Assembly (NCBI GenBank): GCA_025869365.1
Contig: JAOZVV010000016.1
Coordinates: 20,534-84,533, forward strand
Length of the DNA stretch: 64,000 bases
DNA from: Pseudonocardia sp.
GTDB taxonomy: Bacteria > Actinomycetota > Actinomycetes > Mycobacteriales > Pseudonocardiaceae
Reading direction: 5' to 3'
A model generated the notes under the pieces. That model had not been told where the DNA came from. It saw nothing but the letters and a program-made list of their open reading frames with translations, and made no database searches. Shown here one piece after another: positions 1-9,528 of the stretch. The position numbers were made by a program, and so were the translations under genes. Within the stretch, counting starts at the first letter, position 1, and each line of letters starts with the position of its first letter.

Positions 1-1127
1 TCTGGAACGACACCCGGTCCGCACCCGCGGCCGCCGCGCTCGTCGAGGAGCTGGGGGCGCAGGCGTGGGCGGACGCCACCGGCACCGTGCCCGTCGCGTC
101 GATCACCGTGGCGAAGCTGCGCTGGCTGGCGGAGAACGAACCCGCCCACGCGGCGCGGACGGCCGCGGTCTGCCTCCCGCACGACTGGCTGACCTGGCAG
201 CTCGCGGGAGCACCCGGCATCGACACGCTGGTCACGGACCGGTCCGACGCGTCGGGCACCGGCTACTTCGACGCCCGCAGCGGCGAGTACCGGCGGGACC
301 TGCTCCGCCGGGGCCTCGGCCGGGACGACGTGGTGCTCCCCCGCGTGCTCGGCCCCCGCGAGGCCGTCGACGGACCCGGTTTCCGGATCGGCCCGGGCGC
401 CGGGGACAACGCGGGCGCGGCGCTCGGGCTCGGTGCCGGGGACGACGTGATCGTCTCGCTCGGGACGTCCGGCGTGGTCTCGGCCCGGGGCGCGCAGCAG
501 GCGGCGGACCCGACCGGCACGATCGCCGGGTTCGCGGACGCGACCGGCGCGTTCCTGCCGCTGGTCGTCACGCTCAACGCGGCCCGGGTGCTCGACGCCG
601 CCGCGCGGATGCTCGGGGTGGATCTCGACGAGCTCAGCAGGCTCGCGCTGTCCGCGCCCGCCGGCGCCGACGGCGTCGTGCTCGTCCCGTACCTGGAGGG
701 TGAGCGGACGCCGAACCTGCCGGACTCCACCGGCGCGATCCACGGGCTCACGCTGCGCACCGCAACGCCCGCGACCCTCGCGCGGGCCGCCGTCGAGGGG
801 ATGCTCAGCGGACAGCGGGTGGGGATCGACGCGCTCGCCGGGGCCGGGGTGTCGCTCGCGGGCGTCCGGCTGATCGGCGGCTCGGCGCGCTCGCAGGCCG
901 TCCGGGAGATCGCGCCCACGGTGTTCGGGGTGCCCGTGACCGTCCCCGCGCCGGGCGAGTACGTGGCCGACGGCGCCGCCCGGCAGGCCGCCTGGGTGCT
1001 GGCCGGCGGCTCGGAGCCCCCGGAGTGGCCGGCCGGCGGCGGGACCGAGGTGTTCGAGGCCCCCGAGACCGACGGGCTGGCCGAGCGCTACCGGGACGCG
1101 GCCGGGAAGTACCTGGACCGCCGGTGA
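1..1127 (+). CDS. xylB: Xylulokinase (FGGY family), 5' end outside window
   Basis: FGGY sugar kinase, expected to phosphorylate D-xylulose to xylulose 5-phosphate in the cytoplasm. The reading frame is open from base 3 (WNDTRSAP at once, a typical xylulokinase stretch), so the true start lies upstream and about 100-130 N-terminal residues are missing. The C-terminal FGGY half is visible: the nucleotide-binding loop SLGTSGVVS, then [14 protein letters not shown] near the end, as in family members. A ROK regulator follows 79 bases downstream on the same strand, the usual partner of xylose genes. Substrate is inferred from family resemblance; another pentulose kinase is possible. Confidence 0.85.
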   Translation, partial: WNDTRSAPAAAALVEELGAQAWADATGTVPVASITVAKLRWLAENEPAHAARTAAVCLPHDWLTWQLAGAPGIDTLVTDRSDASGTGYFDARSGEYRRDLLRRGLGRDDVVLPRVLGPREAVDGPGFRIGPGAGDNAGAALGLGAGDDVIVSLGTSGVVSARGAQQAADPTGTIAGFADATGAFLPLVVTLNAARVLDAAARMLGVDLDELSRLALSAPAGADGVVLVPYLEGERTPNLPDSTGAIHGLTLRTATPATLARAAVEGMLSGQRVGIDALAGAGVSLAGVRLIGGSARSQAVREIAPTVFGVPVTVPAPGEYVADGAARQAAWVLAGGSEPPEWPAGGGTEVFEAPETDGLAERYRDAAGKYLDRR

Positions 1128-1206
1128 CGGCCATCCGCCATGATCGCCGCACCGGTGCCGTGGACCGCGCCCACCGCGGCCGACCGTTCCAGAAAGGCGA
1201 TCACCA

Positions 1207-2403
1207 GTGACGCTGGCAGCTGCCCCGGCGGGTCCTTCGGCCTTGCGCCGGCACAACCTCGGGCTGGTGCTGGCGTCCCTGCGCGAGTCCGGCGGCGCCT
1301 CCCGGGCCGAGCTCGCCGCGCACACCGGGCTGACCCGCGCCACGGTCGCCACCCTGCTCGACCCGCTGCTCACGGCGGAGGTACTGGCCGAGGAGACCGC
1401 CCCGCCCCGGGGGGTCGGGCGCCCGTCGCGGCCGGTCCGGTTCCATCCGGGCGGGCCGGTGGCGCTGGGGATCGCGATCGACGTCGACTCCCTGGCCGTG
1501 TGCGCGACCGACCTCGCCGGACGGGTGTGCGCGCACCGGCGGGTGGGCGGGGACAACCGCGGGCGGACCGCGGAGGAGGTCTACGCCGCGGCCGCCGACC
1601 TCGCCGGGGAGGTCCGCAGGGCCCTCGGCCGGCGGGTGCTCGGGGCCGGGGTGGCCGTTCCGGGCCTGCTCGGGGACCGCCGTCCCGTCGAGGACGGGGT
1701 TTCGGCCACGACCGCGGACCGCGCCGAACCCGTCGTGCTGCGGGCCCCGAACCTCCCTGCGCTCACCGGCACCCGGCCCGGCTCCGCGCTCGCGGACCGG
1801 CTGGACGTCCCGGTCGTCGTCGAGAACGAGGCGACCCTCGGCGCCCTCGCCCATCTCGGGCTCGCGCCGGACTTCGTGTCCGTGTCCGGTGAGATCGGGG
1901 TCGGCGGCGGGATCGTGCTCGGCGGGCGGGTCTACCGGGGCGCGAACGGGCTCGCGGGCGAGCTGGGGCACGTCGTCGTCGACCGCGACGGGCCGGCCTG
2001 CGGCTGCGGCGGCCGGGGCTGCGTCGAGCAGTACGCGGGGAAGTCCGCGGTGCTCGGCGACGCCGGCGTGGCGGACGTCGAGGCCTTGCGCGAGGCACTG
2101 GCCGGTGGGGACGGCCGGGCGGTCGCCGCCGTCGGCCGGGCCGGGACGGCGCTGGGGGTCGCGCTGGCCTCCGTCGTCAACGTGCTGGACGTGCCGGTGA
2201 TCGTCCTGGGCGGGATCTACGCCGAGCTGGCACCGGACCTGCGCCCCGCGCTGGAGGCGGAGCTGCGGGCCCGGTCGCTGCAACCGGCCGGCCCCACCGT
2301 GCTGGCCTCGGAGCTCGGCGAGGACGCCGCGGTGCGCGGCGCGGCGGACGCGGTCCTGGCGGACGTCCACCGCGACCCCGACCGCCTCGTCCCCGCTGCC
2401 TGA
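1207..2403 (+). CDS. ROK-family transcriptional regulator (XylR-like)
   Basis: 398-aa repressor-type ROK protein. An N-terminal winged helix (about residues 14-70, with LTRATVATLLDPLL as the recognition helix region) is followed by the ROK sugar-kinase-like domain. The zinc motif CGCGGRGCVEQY lies near residue 262, and the glycine-rich GEIGVGGGIVLGG segment is intact. The GTG start has an AGAAAGG ribosome site a few bases upstream. It sits directly behind xylulokinase, so it probably controls xylose or another pentose operon; the effector is not visible. The gene converges on the SMC operon and ends in a long hairpin. Confidence 0.88.
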   Translation: MTLAAAPAGPSALRRHNLGLVLASLRESGGASRAELAAHTGLTRATVATLLDPLLTAEVLAEETAPPRGVGRPSRPVRFHPGGPVALGIAIDVDSLAVCATDLAGRVCAHRRVGGDNRGRTAEEVYAAAADLAGEVRRALGRRVLGAGVAVPGLLGDRRPVEDGVSATTADRAEPVVLRAPNLPALTGTRPGSALADRLDVPVVVENEATLGALAHLGLAPDFVSVSGEIGVGGGIVLGGRVYRGANGLAGELGHVVVDRDGPACGCGGRGCVEQYAGKSAVLGDAGVADVEALREALAGGDGRAVAAVGRAGTALGVALASVVNVLDVPVIVLGGIYAELAPDLRPALEAELRARSLQPAGPTVLASELGEDAAVRGAADAVLADVHRDPDRLVPAA

Positions 2404-2424
2404 CCGGCCACCGAGTTCGGCACC

Positions 2425-2479
2425 GAGTTCGACAGCAGGGTGGTCGGGGACGGGCCCGGACCACCCTCCTGTCGAACTC
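2425..2479. terminator. Long hairpin between convergent genes
   Basis: Two 21-base arms (2425-2445 and 2459-2479) are complementary except at one position and enclose a 13-base loop. It lies between the stop of the ROK gene and the stop of the SMC-like ATPase gene, so it can end transcription from both sides. There is no clear U-tract, which is common in high-GC actinobacteria. Confidence 0.7.
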
Positions 2480-2495
2480 GACGTCACATCTGCGC

Positions 2496-5400
2496 TCACA
2501 GCAGGGTGAGCACCGGGTCGTCCCGGTGGATCCGCGTGGTGTCCACCGCGCCCGACGGGTCCTCCCCCGCCAGCGTCCGGTCCGCGACCCGGACGTATTC
2601 GCGGCCCCGGTTCGCGGTGTTGCGCATCCGGATGACGTTCGGGAAGCGACCGACGGCCTTCATATCCCCGACCCCCGTCAGGAAGATCAGCTGGACGCCG
2701 TTGGCCGCGGCCACCTTGCGCTGCAGGTCCAGGAACACCACGTAGTTCGCCTTGCCGAGCGGGTTGTCCAGCGGCAGCGCACCGAGTCCGGGCAGGTCCC
2801 GGCCCCGGCTCGTGGCGCGCAGCTTCGCGACCATGCAGAACAGCAGCAGCGAGATCGTGACCTTCTCCCCGCCGGACCACTTGCGCATCCGTTCGACGGA
2901 CACCCGCTCCAGCGCCAGCGCCGTGGACGGTTTGAGCACCCGGGCCCGCCAGTTCCCGTCCCCGACGACGGCGTTGGTGGCCTGCCAGAGCAGCTCCTGA
3001 CCGCGCGGCACCTCCGCCCCCCGGGCCGTCAGCGCGTCGACGAGCCGGGCGCAGCGGTCCCGGACCACCGCGTCCGCGGTCTCGACGGCCGAGCGCGGCC
3101 CGACGTCCAGGAACCGGTGACCGGCCCAGGCCCCGAGACTCTCGGGCAGCTCCGACAGCGACTGCGCCCGGGCCAGCGACTTCAGGGCCTGCCGCACCAT
3201 GCCCGTCATCGCCGTGACGACGACGGACTTGTGCTCCTCCAGCTCCTCGAGCCGCCCGCGCAGGTTCGCGGCGAACAGCTCCAGCTCCCCGGAGAGCGCC
3301 CCGGCCTCCGGACCGAGCTCCCCGGCCACGTCCGTGACCCGGAAGCGGTCCCGGACGGTGGGGTTGACCTCCGCGAACCGCTCCGCCGACGCCCAGACGA
3401 CGATCTCCCGGGCCACCTTCTCGACCAGCGCGCGGGCCCGGCGGGCGTCCGCGGCGACGGCGTCGATCCGCCCGCGGATGGCGGCCACCGCGACCCGCAC
3501 GTCCTCGACGCCGCCGGGATCCGGCGCACCGTCGGCCTGCTCCCCCGGTGCGACGCCCAGCAGCTCCGCCTGGTGTGCCAGCCCGGTGTGCCGTTCCCGC
3601 GCCTCGGCGTGCCGGGCCTTCTCCGCCTCGACCTCGCCGCGGCACGCCTCGACGGCCGCGCGGAGCCCCGCGAGGTCCTCCTCCGCCACCTCGGCCGCCG
3701 CCAGCGCGGCCGCCCGGTCCGCCGGGAGCTCGTCCGCCGGCAGGGTCTCGTCCGGAGCGGGGAACGTCGCGAGCTCCGCCTCGGCCGCCCGCAGCTCCGC
3801 CTTCGCCGCACCGACCGCCTCGCCCGCGCGGTCCGCGGCCTCCTCGGCCCGGGCCAGCGCGGCGGCGAGCGAGCCCGGGTCCGCGGCCTCGGCGGTGTCC
3901 GCGAGGTCCGTCGCGGACTCCCGCACGGCGGTGCTCAGGCCGGCGACCCGCGCGGACGGCTCCTCGACGGCCCGGCGGGCCTCCTCCAGGGACGCCGCCA
4001 GCGCCGAGTCCGAGACCTCGCGGCGGTAGGCCTGCTCCGCGCTCTCGTAGGCGCGGCGGGCCTCGGCAAGGGGGACCGCCGCCACCGCCGCCGAGCCGAA
4101 CAGCCCGTCCGACCGCTCCTCGGCCAGGGACAGGGCGGAGCGGGCCTCGCGGTAGCCGCTCACGGCCCGCCGGACGGCGTCGAGCCGCTGGGCGGCCTCG
4201 GCCCCGGTGCGCCGCTGCGCGTCCTCCTCGGCGGCCGCACGCTCGATCGCGGCGCGATGGACCTCGATCTCACCGGGCAACGCGCGGGCCCGGGCCCGGA
4301 TCGGCTCGGAGCGCGCCAGCCGCGCGCCGAGCCCCGCCAGCACCGCCCCGGCCACGGCCGCGACCCGGCGGATCTCCTCCTGCGCGGCCCGCCGCTCGTC
4401 GAGGGCGTGTTCCTGCTCCTCGACCGAGGCGCGGTCCGCCTCGACCCGCGCCAGGTCCTCGGTGATCGCCGCGAGCCGGGCCTCCGCGTCGGAGATCCGG
4501 GCCTGCAGCGTCTCCAGGGTGCCGGGCGGGCAGTCCGTGCGCAGGGCGCGCAGGCGGCGGCGGAGCTCGTCGTCCCGCTCCCGCAGGGCGACGAGCCCCA
4601 CGTCCGCGGCCGCGCGGCCCGCCCGGGCGGCCTCCCGCGCACCGATCTCGGAGCCCGCCGCGGCCGGGTCCAGCAGCGCGGCGGCCGGCGGGACGAGGAA
4701 CGGGGTCTGCGCCCGGAGCCCGGCGTCCACGACGGCCTGCAGGTCCGCGGTGGTGGCCACGACCACGGGCGACGTGGGCCGCAGCCCCGCCGCGGCGAGG
4801 GTCTCCTCCGCGGTCCCCAGGTCCGCCGGATCGTGCACGAGCAGGCCCGCGGCCAGCGCGGGAGCCGCGCGGAGCACCGCGGCGTGCTCGGCCGCGGAGA
4901 CGGACTCCGCGAGGTAGCGCCAGCCGGTGGTGGCGCCGATCCCTGCCGCCTCGACCGTCTCGTGGGCCCGGACCAGGTCCAGGGTGGCGGGCAGCAGGCC
5001 GGTGGCGGCCAGGGCCGCGAGGGAGCGCTCGTCCTCGGCACCCTCGACCGCGAGCTCGATCCGCTGCCGCTCCGAGCGGGAGATCGCCGTGGTGAGCAGC
5101 TCCACCAGGTCCCCGGCCTCGGCGACCGGCTCGATCAGGTCTCCCCCGGACAGCGTGCGCAGCCGGTCGTCCCCGGCGAGCTCGTCGATCACCTCGCGCA
5201 GGGTCGCGACCCGTTCGGCGTCCGCCCGGCGGGCCTCGGTGAGCGTGCGCCGCTCGGCCGCCAGCTCGTCCGCGGCCTGGACGATCTCCTGGCGGCGTTC
5301 CCGCAGCCGGGGACGGTCCTCGCGCAGCCGCTCGAGGTCCGCGGCCGCGTCCGCGTCCGCCGTCTCGTGCCGGGCGATCGCCGCCGCGACGTCCTCCTCC

Positions 5401-6890
5401 GCGTCGAGGAGACCCTGGGTGCGCGCCGCGCCGAGCGCCGCGTCCAGGTCCGCCAGCGCTGCGGTGACGGCGGCGAGCTCACCGGTGAGCCGGCCCTGGT
5501 CCGCCGTGGCCGCCCGGGCCCGGGTCCGGGCGGCCGTCTCGGCCTCCCGCGTGGCCGCGACCGTGTCCGCCAGGCCCGCGGCCTGCTCGTCGTGCTCGGA
5601 CAGGGCGACGTCCAGGCTCCGCGCGTACTCCGCCGCGGCCTCGTCCCGGCGCACGCGCAGCGGCTCGGCGTCCGCCGTCGCGGCGGCGAGCTGCTCGGCG
5701 AGTGAGGTGACCCGGGCCCGGGCGTCCCGCAGCCGTCTGACCTCGGGCACCGCCCGCCATGCCGCCTTCTGCGCCGACGCCCGCTGCTGGGCGGCCCGCG
5801 CGGCCTCCGCCGCGCGCTGCGCCGACGCCCGCCGGTGCTCCGCCGCGATCCGGCGCAGCCCGCGCACCCGGGACTCGGCCAGCGCCGCCCGGTCCCGGTG
5901 CTCGGCCACGGCCGCGCACAGCTCGGTGATCCGGTCCTCGTGCCCGGCCGCGGCCCGTTCGGCGCCCGCAACCGCGGCCGCGACCGCCGTGGCCAGCGCG
6001 ACCGCCGAGCCCTCCAGCTCCCGGTGGGCTGTCTCGGCGCCCGAGTGCGCGGCGCGGTTCTCCGCGAGGCGGTGCAGCAGCGGCGTGGCCTCGTCCGCGA
6101 AGGTGAGGTCCGCGAGCAGCTGGGGACGTTCGGCCAGGCCCGCGCGAACCCGTTCGAGGATCTCCGAGACCTGCCCGGGCACCTCGGGATCGACGATCAG
6201 CTCGAGCAGGTAGCGGACGAACTGGTCCGCGCTGCGGAACTGGAACTGGCCCTCGATGCCGCCCTCGGTGGCGTTCATCTGCAGCAGCGCGGTGAAGATC
6301 GCGGGATCCAGGCCGTGCTCGTCCAGCATCCGGCTCCAGCGGTCCTGCCCGTCCGTGACGGCGACGCCCGCGTTCGGGATCACGTCCCACGCCCGGACGG
6401 CCGCGACGAACTCCTTCTGCGCGGTGGGCCGCCCGTCCGTCTCGAACGGCAGCGTGTCGAGCGAGGCCCGGCCGTCGGTGTCCGGGCGGAAGAGGTACCA
6501 GCGCGCGGAGAGCCGGTCGTGGTCCCGGTTCGGGTCCGCGGGCTGGCTGCGGTCCGCCCACTCGTACACGGCACCGGTGACCAGGCGCCGCCCGTCCGGC
6601 CCCGACCACTCGACGACGACGTGCGCGGTGTCCGCCCCGAGCACGTAGTCCTCGAGGTGCTTGCCGGTGGCCGCGGTGGCGAGGAAGTCCCGGCGGTGCG
6701 GCCGGATCAACGCGCAGATCAACGACAGGACGGTGGACTTCCCGCCGCCGTTGCGCAGCCACAGGATCGAGTCCAGCGGATGGCCGTCCGCCCCGGTGAA
6801 GTCCAGCGTGACGTCGAGGAACCGGGCGGCGGTGGGGCCGATGCGCTCCAGCCGGACGCGGCGCATCTGCCACATCGGGGCGGGACTCAC
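2496..6890 (-). CDS. SMC/MukB/JetC-like coiled-coil ATPase
   Basis: 1464-aa ABC-type ATPase with the layout of condensin-like SMC proteins. It has an N-terminal head with Walker A (LRNGGGKST, about residues 45-53), more than 1000 residues rich in Ala/Glu/Arg heptads (coiled-coil arms with a central hinge-like break), and a C-terminal head with signature WSGGEK (residue 1338) and Walker B-like PLDNPLG (Asp about 1375). The usual catalytic Glu after the Walker B Asp is Asn. GTG start overlaps the stop of the preceding gene. With its two upstream partners it forms a MukBEF/MksBEF/JetABC-like set, expected to act on DNA as a loop-extruding or plasmid-recognising complex. The family subtype is not certain; it does not start like the TIGR02680 proteins I know of. 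Confidence 0.8.
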   Translation of the reverse strand: MSPAPMWQMRRVRLERIGPTAARFLDVTLDFTGADGHPLDSILWLRNGGGKSTVLSLICALIRPHRRDFLATAATGKHLEDYVLGADTAHVVVEWSGPDGRRLVTGAVYEWADRSQPADPNRDHDRLSARWYLFRPDTDGRASLDTLPFETDGRPTAQKEFVAAVRAWDVIPNAGVAVTDGQDRWSRMLDEHGLDPAIFTALLQMNATEGGIEGQFQFRSADQFVRYLLELIVDPEVPGQVSEILERVRAGLAERPQLLADLTFADEATPLLHRLAENRAAHSGAETAHRELEGSAVALATAVAAAVAGAERAAAGHEDRITELCAAVAEHRDRAALAESRVRGLRRIAAEHRRASAQRAAEAARAAQQRASAQKAAWRAVPEVRRLRDARARVTSLAEQLAAATADAEPLRVRRDEAAAEYARSLDVALSEHDEQAAGLADTVAATREAETAARTRARAATADQGRLTGELAAVTAALADLDAALGAARTQGLLDAEEDVAAAIARHETADADAAADLERLREDRPRLRERRQEIVQAADELAAERRTLTEARRADAERVATLREVIDELAGDDRLRTLSGGDLIEPVAEAGDLVELLTTAISRSERQRIELAVEGAEDERSLAALAATGLLPATLDLVRAHETVEAAGIGATTGWRYLAESVSAAEHAAVLRAAPALAAGLLVHDPADLGTAEETLAAAGLRPTSPVVVATTADLQAVVDAGLRAQTPFLVPPAAALLDPAAAGSEIGAREAARAGRAAADVGLVALRERDDELRRRLRALRTDCPPGTLETLQARISDAEARLAAITEDLARVEADRASVEEQEHALDERRAAQEEIRRVAAVAGAVLAGLGARLARSEPIRARARALPGEIEVHRAAIERAAAEEDAQRRTGAEAAQRLDAVRRAVSGYREARSALSLAEERSDGLFGSAAVAAVPLAEARRAYESAEQAYRREVSDSALAASLEEARRAVEEPSARVAGLSTAVRESATDLADTAEAADPGSLAAALARAEEAADRAGEAVGAAKAELRAAEAELATFPAPDETLPADELPADRAAALAAAEVAEEDLAGLRAAVEACRGEVEAEKARHAEARERHTGLAHQAELLGVAPGEQADGAPDPGGVEDVRVAVAAIRGRIDAVAADARRARALVEKVAREIVVWASAERFAEVNPTVRDRFRVTDVAGELGPEAGALSGELELFAANLRGRLEELEEHKSVVVTAMTGMVRQALKSLARAQSLSELPESLGAWAGHRFLDVGPRSAVETADAVVRDRCARLVDALTARGAEVPRGQELLWQATNAVVGDGNWRARVLKPSTALALERVSVERMRKWSGGEKVTISLLLFCMVAKLRATSRGRDLPGLGALPLDNPLGKANYVVFLDLQRKVAAANGVQLIFLTGVGDMKAVGRFPNVIRMRNTANRGREYVRVADRTLAGEDPSGAVDTTRIHRDDPVLTLL

Positions 6891-7600
6891 GAGCCGCTCC
6901 GCAGGGCGCGCAGGGCGTCCAGCGCCGCCCCGCCCGCCGAGTCCCCGACCAGCAGCCGGAACCGGTCCGTGAGGTGGTAGACGTCCGGACCGAGCGTCGG
7001 CGCCTCCTTGGCCGCACCCTGGTCCGCGAGCCAGCCCAGCGTGTCCTCGATGGCCTTGAGCGTGCAGCCTCGGGCGCGCCGCCCGGTCTGCGTGGTGATC
7101 AGCTGAGGCAGGTCCGCATAGGCCTCCGCGGCCGCCCGCGCGCGCTCCTCGGCCGAGCCCTCGCCGCCCTCCTGGGCCCGCAGGGTCCCGATGGCGGACC
7201 GGAGGAACTCGTCGATCCTGACGACGTCCACGAGCTTGGTCTCCGGGTCGTCGAAGTCCACGTCCTGCGGGTAGGCGTAGGCGGCGATGCCGAGCAGGAC
7301 CAGCCCGAACACGAGCCTGTCCTCGGCGTCCATGGCCCGCAGGTCCCCGAGCCGGGTCGCGAACGGGCCGCTCGGCTCCGGCGCCAGGACGATGCCGGAG
7401 CGCGGTGTCCCCAGCACCTCCAGCCCGAGTCCCTCGGCCATCGTGTCCACGACGTCCCGGAACCGCAGCTCACTGCGGTAGCGGTCCAGCAGGGCGCGGT
7501 ACTCGCTGCCCTCGACGGGCCGGGAGCGGCGCTGCAGGCCGAAGCCCACGAGCTCCGCGGCCGCCCGCACCTCGGTCAGGTCCGCCGCCACGGCCGTCAT
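6887..7600 (-). CDS. Small MukE/MksE/JetB-like partner of the SMC operon
   Basis: 237-aa, mostly helical protein with a winged-helix-like C-terminal half (GCTLKAIEDTLGWLADQG, about residues 180-197, followed by a YHLTDRFRLLV strand segment). It starts at ATG 7600, four bases inside the stop of the upstream gene, and its stop overlaps the GTG of the ATPase gene, so the three are translationally coupled. Size, position and predicted fold match the small kite subunit of MukBEF/Wadjet complexes, which binds the kleisin and DNA. I have no direct motif proof; assignment rests on operon architecture. Confidence 0.6.
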   Translation of the reverse strand: MTAVAADLTEVRAAAELVGFGLQRRSRPVEGSEYRALLDRYRSELRFRDVVDTMAEGLGLEVLGTPRSGIVLAPEPSGPFATRLGDLRAMDAEDRLVFGLVLLGIAAYAYPQDVDFDDPETKLVDVVRIDEFLRSAIGTLRAQEGGEGSAEERARAAAEAYADLPQLITTQTGRRARGCTLKAIEDTLGWLADQGAAKEAPTLGPDVYHLTDRFRLLVGDSAGGAALDALRALRSGS

Positions 7601-9204
7601 GCACTGAGCTCCTCGTCCTCGATGTCCCTCGCCCGGACGGCGGCGCGCAGCACCAGGTCCCGGCCCCGGGCCAGCGGGTGGTCCAGCACCCGGCCGTCGT
7701 CCTCCGCGACCAGGCCGGACGCGAGCGCGCCCGCGTCGCTCCGCTCGTCCGCGGACTCGTCGTCCGCCGCGTCCGGCGCGAACGCCCACAGCGCCGTGAG
7801 CAGCACCAGCTCCGCCACCTGGTCCGCGGACTCGTCCCCGTTCTCGCACGCGTCGAGCAGGTCCGAGAGCCGCGCGGGCTCCGCGCGGGCGGCGTCCAGC
7901 ACCTCCCGCGCCGCCGCGACGACCGGCACCGGGTAGCGCTGCACGTCCTCCTCGGCGTCCGGGGCCGCGAGCCCGACGTCCTCGGCCTCCGGCTCCGCCG
8001 CCTCGCGCTGCCGCGGGGGCGCCCAGAGCTGGTCCACCAGGTCGTCGAACCGGACCAGCCGGGGGACGCTCACCCCCAGCGCGCGGTCCGCGAAGGCGCC
8101 GGTCACCGCAGCCGCGTCCGCGCGCGGGGAGCCCAGTACCGGGAGCAGCAGATCGTCCCCCAGGGCGAGCATGCGCAGCCGCCTCCGACGGGCGAGACGC
8201 TGCCTGACCTGCGCGGACAGGAACACCTCCCGCGCCCCGACGAGCCGGCGCTCCAGGTCCAGGTGCACGCTCCGCACCCGGCCGAGCAGGTCCACGATCC
8301 GGCCCGACGCGGCGCGGACGTCCGGCGACGTCGCTGAGGGTTCAGTGTCCAGGCCCTTCAGAACGTGTTCGAGGAACCGGTCGTCCTCCCCGATCCGCTC
8401 CTCCACGTGCCGGCGGGCGACCGCGAGCCGCTCCGGCACGTCCACCAGCCAGTCGTGCGTGCCGACGTCCCGGCGGGTGGCGTCGAGCAGCTCGGAGAGC
8501 GTGGCGGAGATCCCGACGCTGGTGCGCTCGGCCTGCGCGGCGGTGCGGACGGCGGCGTCGAACCGGCGGTCGTCCAGCTGGCGCTGCAGCACGTGCGCGA
8601 GCGCCCGGTCCGCGTCCTCCAGGTCCACGTCCAGGCCGTGCAGGAACAGGGTGATCGCCTGGTCGCTCGCCACCAGGACGGGGCCGTACTCGGCGTCCCG
8701 CAACGCGAGGAGCCGGAAGCTGTAGGGCTCGGACCGGGCGACCTCCCCGGACAGGTCGGCGAAGCGGTAGGTGAAGCGGCGGTGCTCGTGCGCCTCGTTG
8801 AGCAGCCCCTTCAGCACGACGGTGGCGACGTCCCGGGCCTGCCGCGCGTGCGCGGGGGCCATCCGGGCGGCGAGCCCGGTGAGCGTGTCCGAGACCTCCT
8901 CGAGCGTGGCCTCCCGCGCGAACCCCATCGACCCGACGACCACGTCCACCGCGGCGAGGGCGAGCTGGCGGAGATCGAACAGCTCGTCGTCGATCCCGGA
9001 GTGGGCGGCGTTGCGGACCAGCCGGGAGATCGGGTCCGTGAGGGCGAGGGCACGCCAGCGGGACCGCGCGGTGGCATCCGCGGCGGGCGAGACGACGGAC
9101 GGTCCGGTCACGGGCAAGAGCGTAGGGAGGAGGTCCGACCCTTCCGGCTCCGGGGGAACTCTCAGTTCCCTCTCACCTCTGACGGGCACACTCGGTACGG
9201 ACAT
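7597..9204 (-). CDS. Kleisin-like MukF/MksF/JetA candidate
   Basis: 535-aa protein, first gene of the three-gene SMC operon. The body is helical: an N-terminal region beginning LALTDPISRLVRNAAHSG, a wing-like YRFADLSGEV stretch, long helices in the middle, and an acidic, variable C-terminal third. This pattern and size suit a kleisin-type bridge between the ATPase heads. The start is uncertain: ATG 9204 has no clear ribosome site, and a GTG near 9112 (before TGPSVVSP) would remove about 30 weakly conserved residues. It is divergent from the YggT gene, with only 26 bases between starts, so the promoters overlap. No nuclease (JetD/MksG) gene lies on either side. Confidence 0.6.
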   Translation of the reverse strand: MSVPSVPVRGERELRVPPEPEGSDLLPTLLPVTGPSVVSPAADATARSRWRALALTDPISRLVRNAAHSGIDDELFDLRQLALAAVDVVVGSMGFAREATLEEVSDTLTGLAARMAPAHARQARDVATVVLKGLLNEAHEHRRFTYRFADLSGEVARSEPYSFRLLALRDAEYGPVLVASDQAITLFLHGLDVDLEDADRALAHVLQRQLDDRRFDAAVRTAAQAERTSVGISATLSELLDATRRDVGTHDWLVDVPERLAVARRHVEERIGEDDRFLEHVLKGLDTEPSATSPDVRAASGRIVDLLGRVRSVHLDLERRLVGAREVFLSAQVRQRLARRRRLRMLALGDDLLLPVLGSPRADAAAVTGAFADRALGVSVPRLVRFDDLVDQLWAPPRQREAAEPEAEDVGLAAPDAEEDVQRYPVPVVAAAREVLDAARAEPARLSDLLDACENGDESADQVAELVLLTALWAFAPDAADDESADERSDAGALASGLVAEDDGRVLDHPLARGRDLVLRAAVRARDIEDEELSA

Positions 9205-9230
9205 ACCGGAGCAAGCGGTGGGAGCGTCCC

Positions 9231-9518
9231 GTGATCGTGGCCAGTGTGGTCGGGCTCGTCCTGATCCTGTTCCAGCTCGTGCTCGTGGCCCGCGTGATCG
9301 TCGACTGGGTCGGCGTGCTCTCCCCCGGCAGCGGCGGCAACGGCCTCTACCAGGCCCGCCGGATCACCCACGGGATCACCGAGCCGGTGATCGAACCCGT
9401 GCGCCGGGTGCTCAAGCCCGTGCGGTTCGGGTCCGTGGCGATCGACCTGGCGTTCGTCGCCGTCTTCATCGGCGTGATCCTGCTCAGGACGATCGTCGTC
9501 CCCCTCATCCCCTTCTGA
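9231..9518 (+). CDS. YggT-family membrane protein
   Basis: 95-aa integral membrane protein with two hydrophobic segments (about residues 1-25 and 70-92) joined by a loop containing PVIEPVRRVLKP, the YggT hallmark. GTG start with GGGAG six bases upstream. In actinobacteria YggT proteins usually sit beside sepF/divIVA in the division cluster; here the gene is alone, between the SMC operon and a repeat. Its exact function is unknown. An imperfect CGGTA-N6-TACCG inverted repeat at 9193-9208 overlaps the start of the divergent gene. Confidence 0.85.
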   Translation: MIVASVVGLVLILFQLVLVARVIVDWVGVLSPGSGGNGLYQARRITHGITEPVIEPVRRVLKPVRFGSVAIDLAFVAVFIGVILLRTIVVPLIPF

Positions 9519-9528
9519 CCCGCACCCT

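Noticed and set aside
2526..5705. Long open frame on the plus strand (over 1000 codons)
   Set aside because: It is the antisense of the SMC-like ATPase gene; the sequence is Arg/Gly/Pro-rich and matches no family. GC-rich codon use keeps such frames open.
2496..9204. Calling the operon a type III Wadjet (TIGR02677-02680)
   Set aside because: The ATPase does not start like TIGR02680 proteins, only three genes are present and no DUF2399/JetD is seen.
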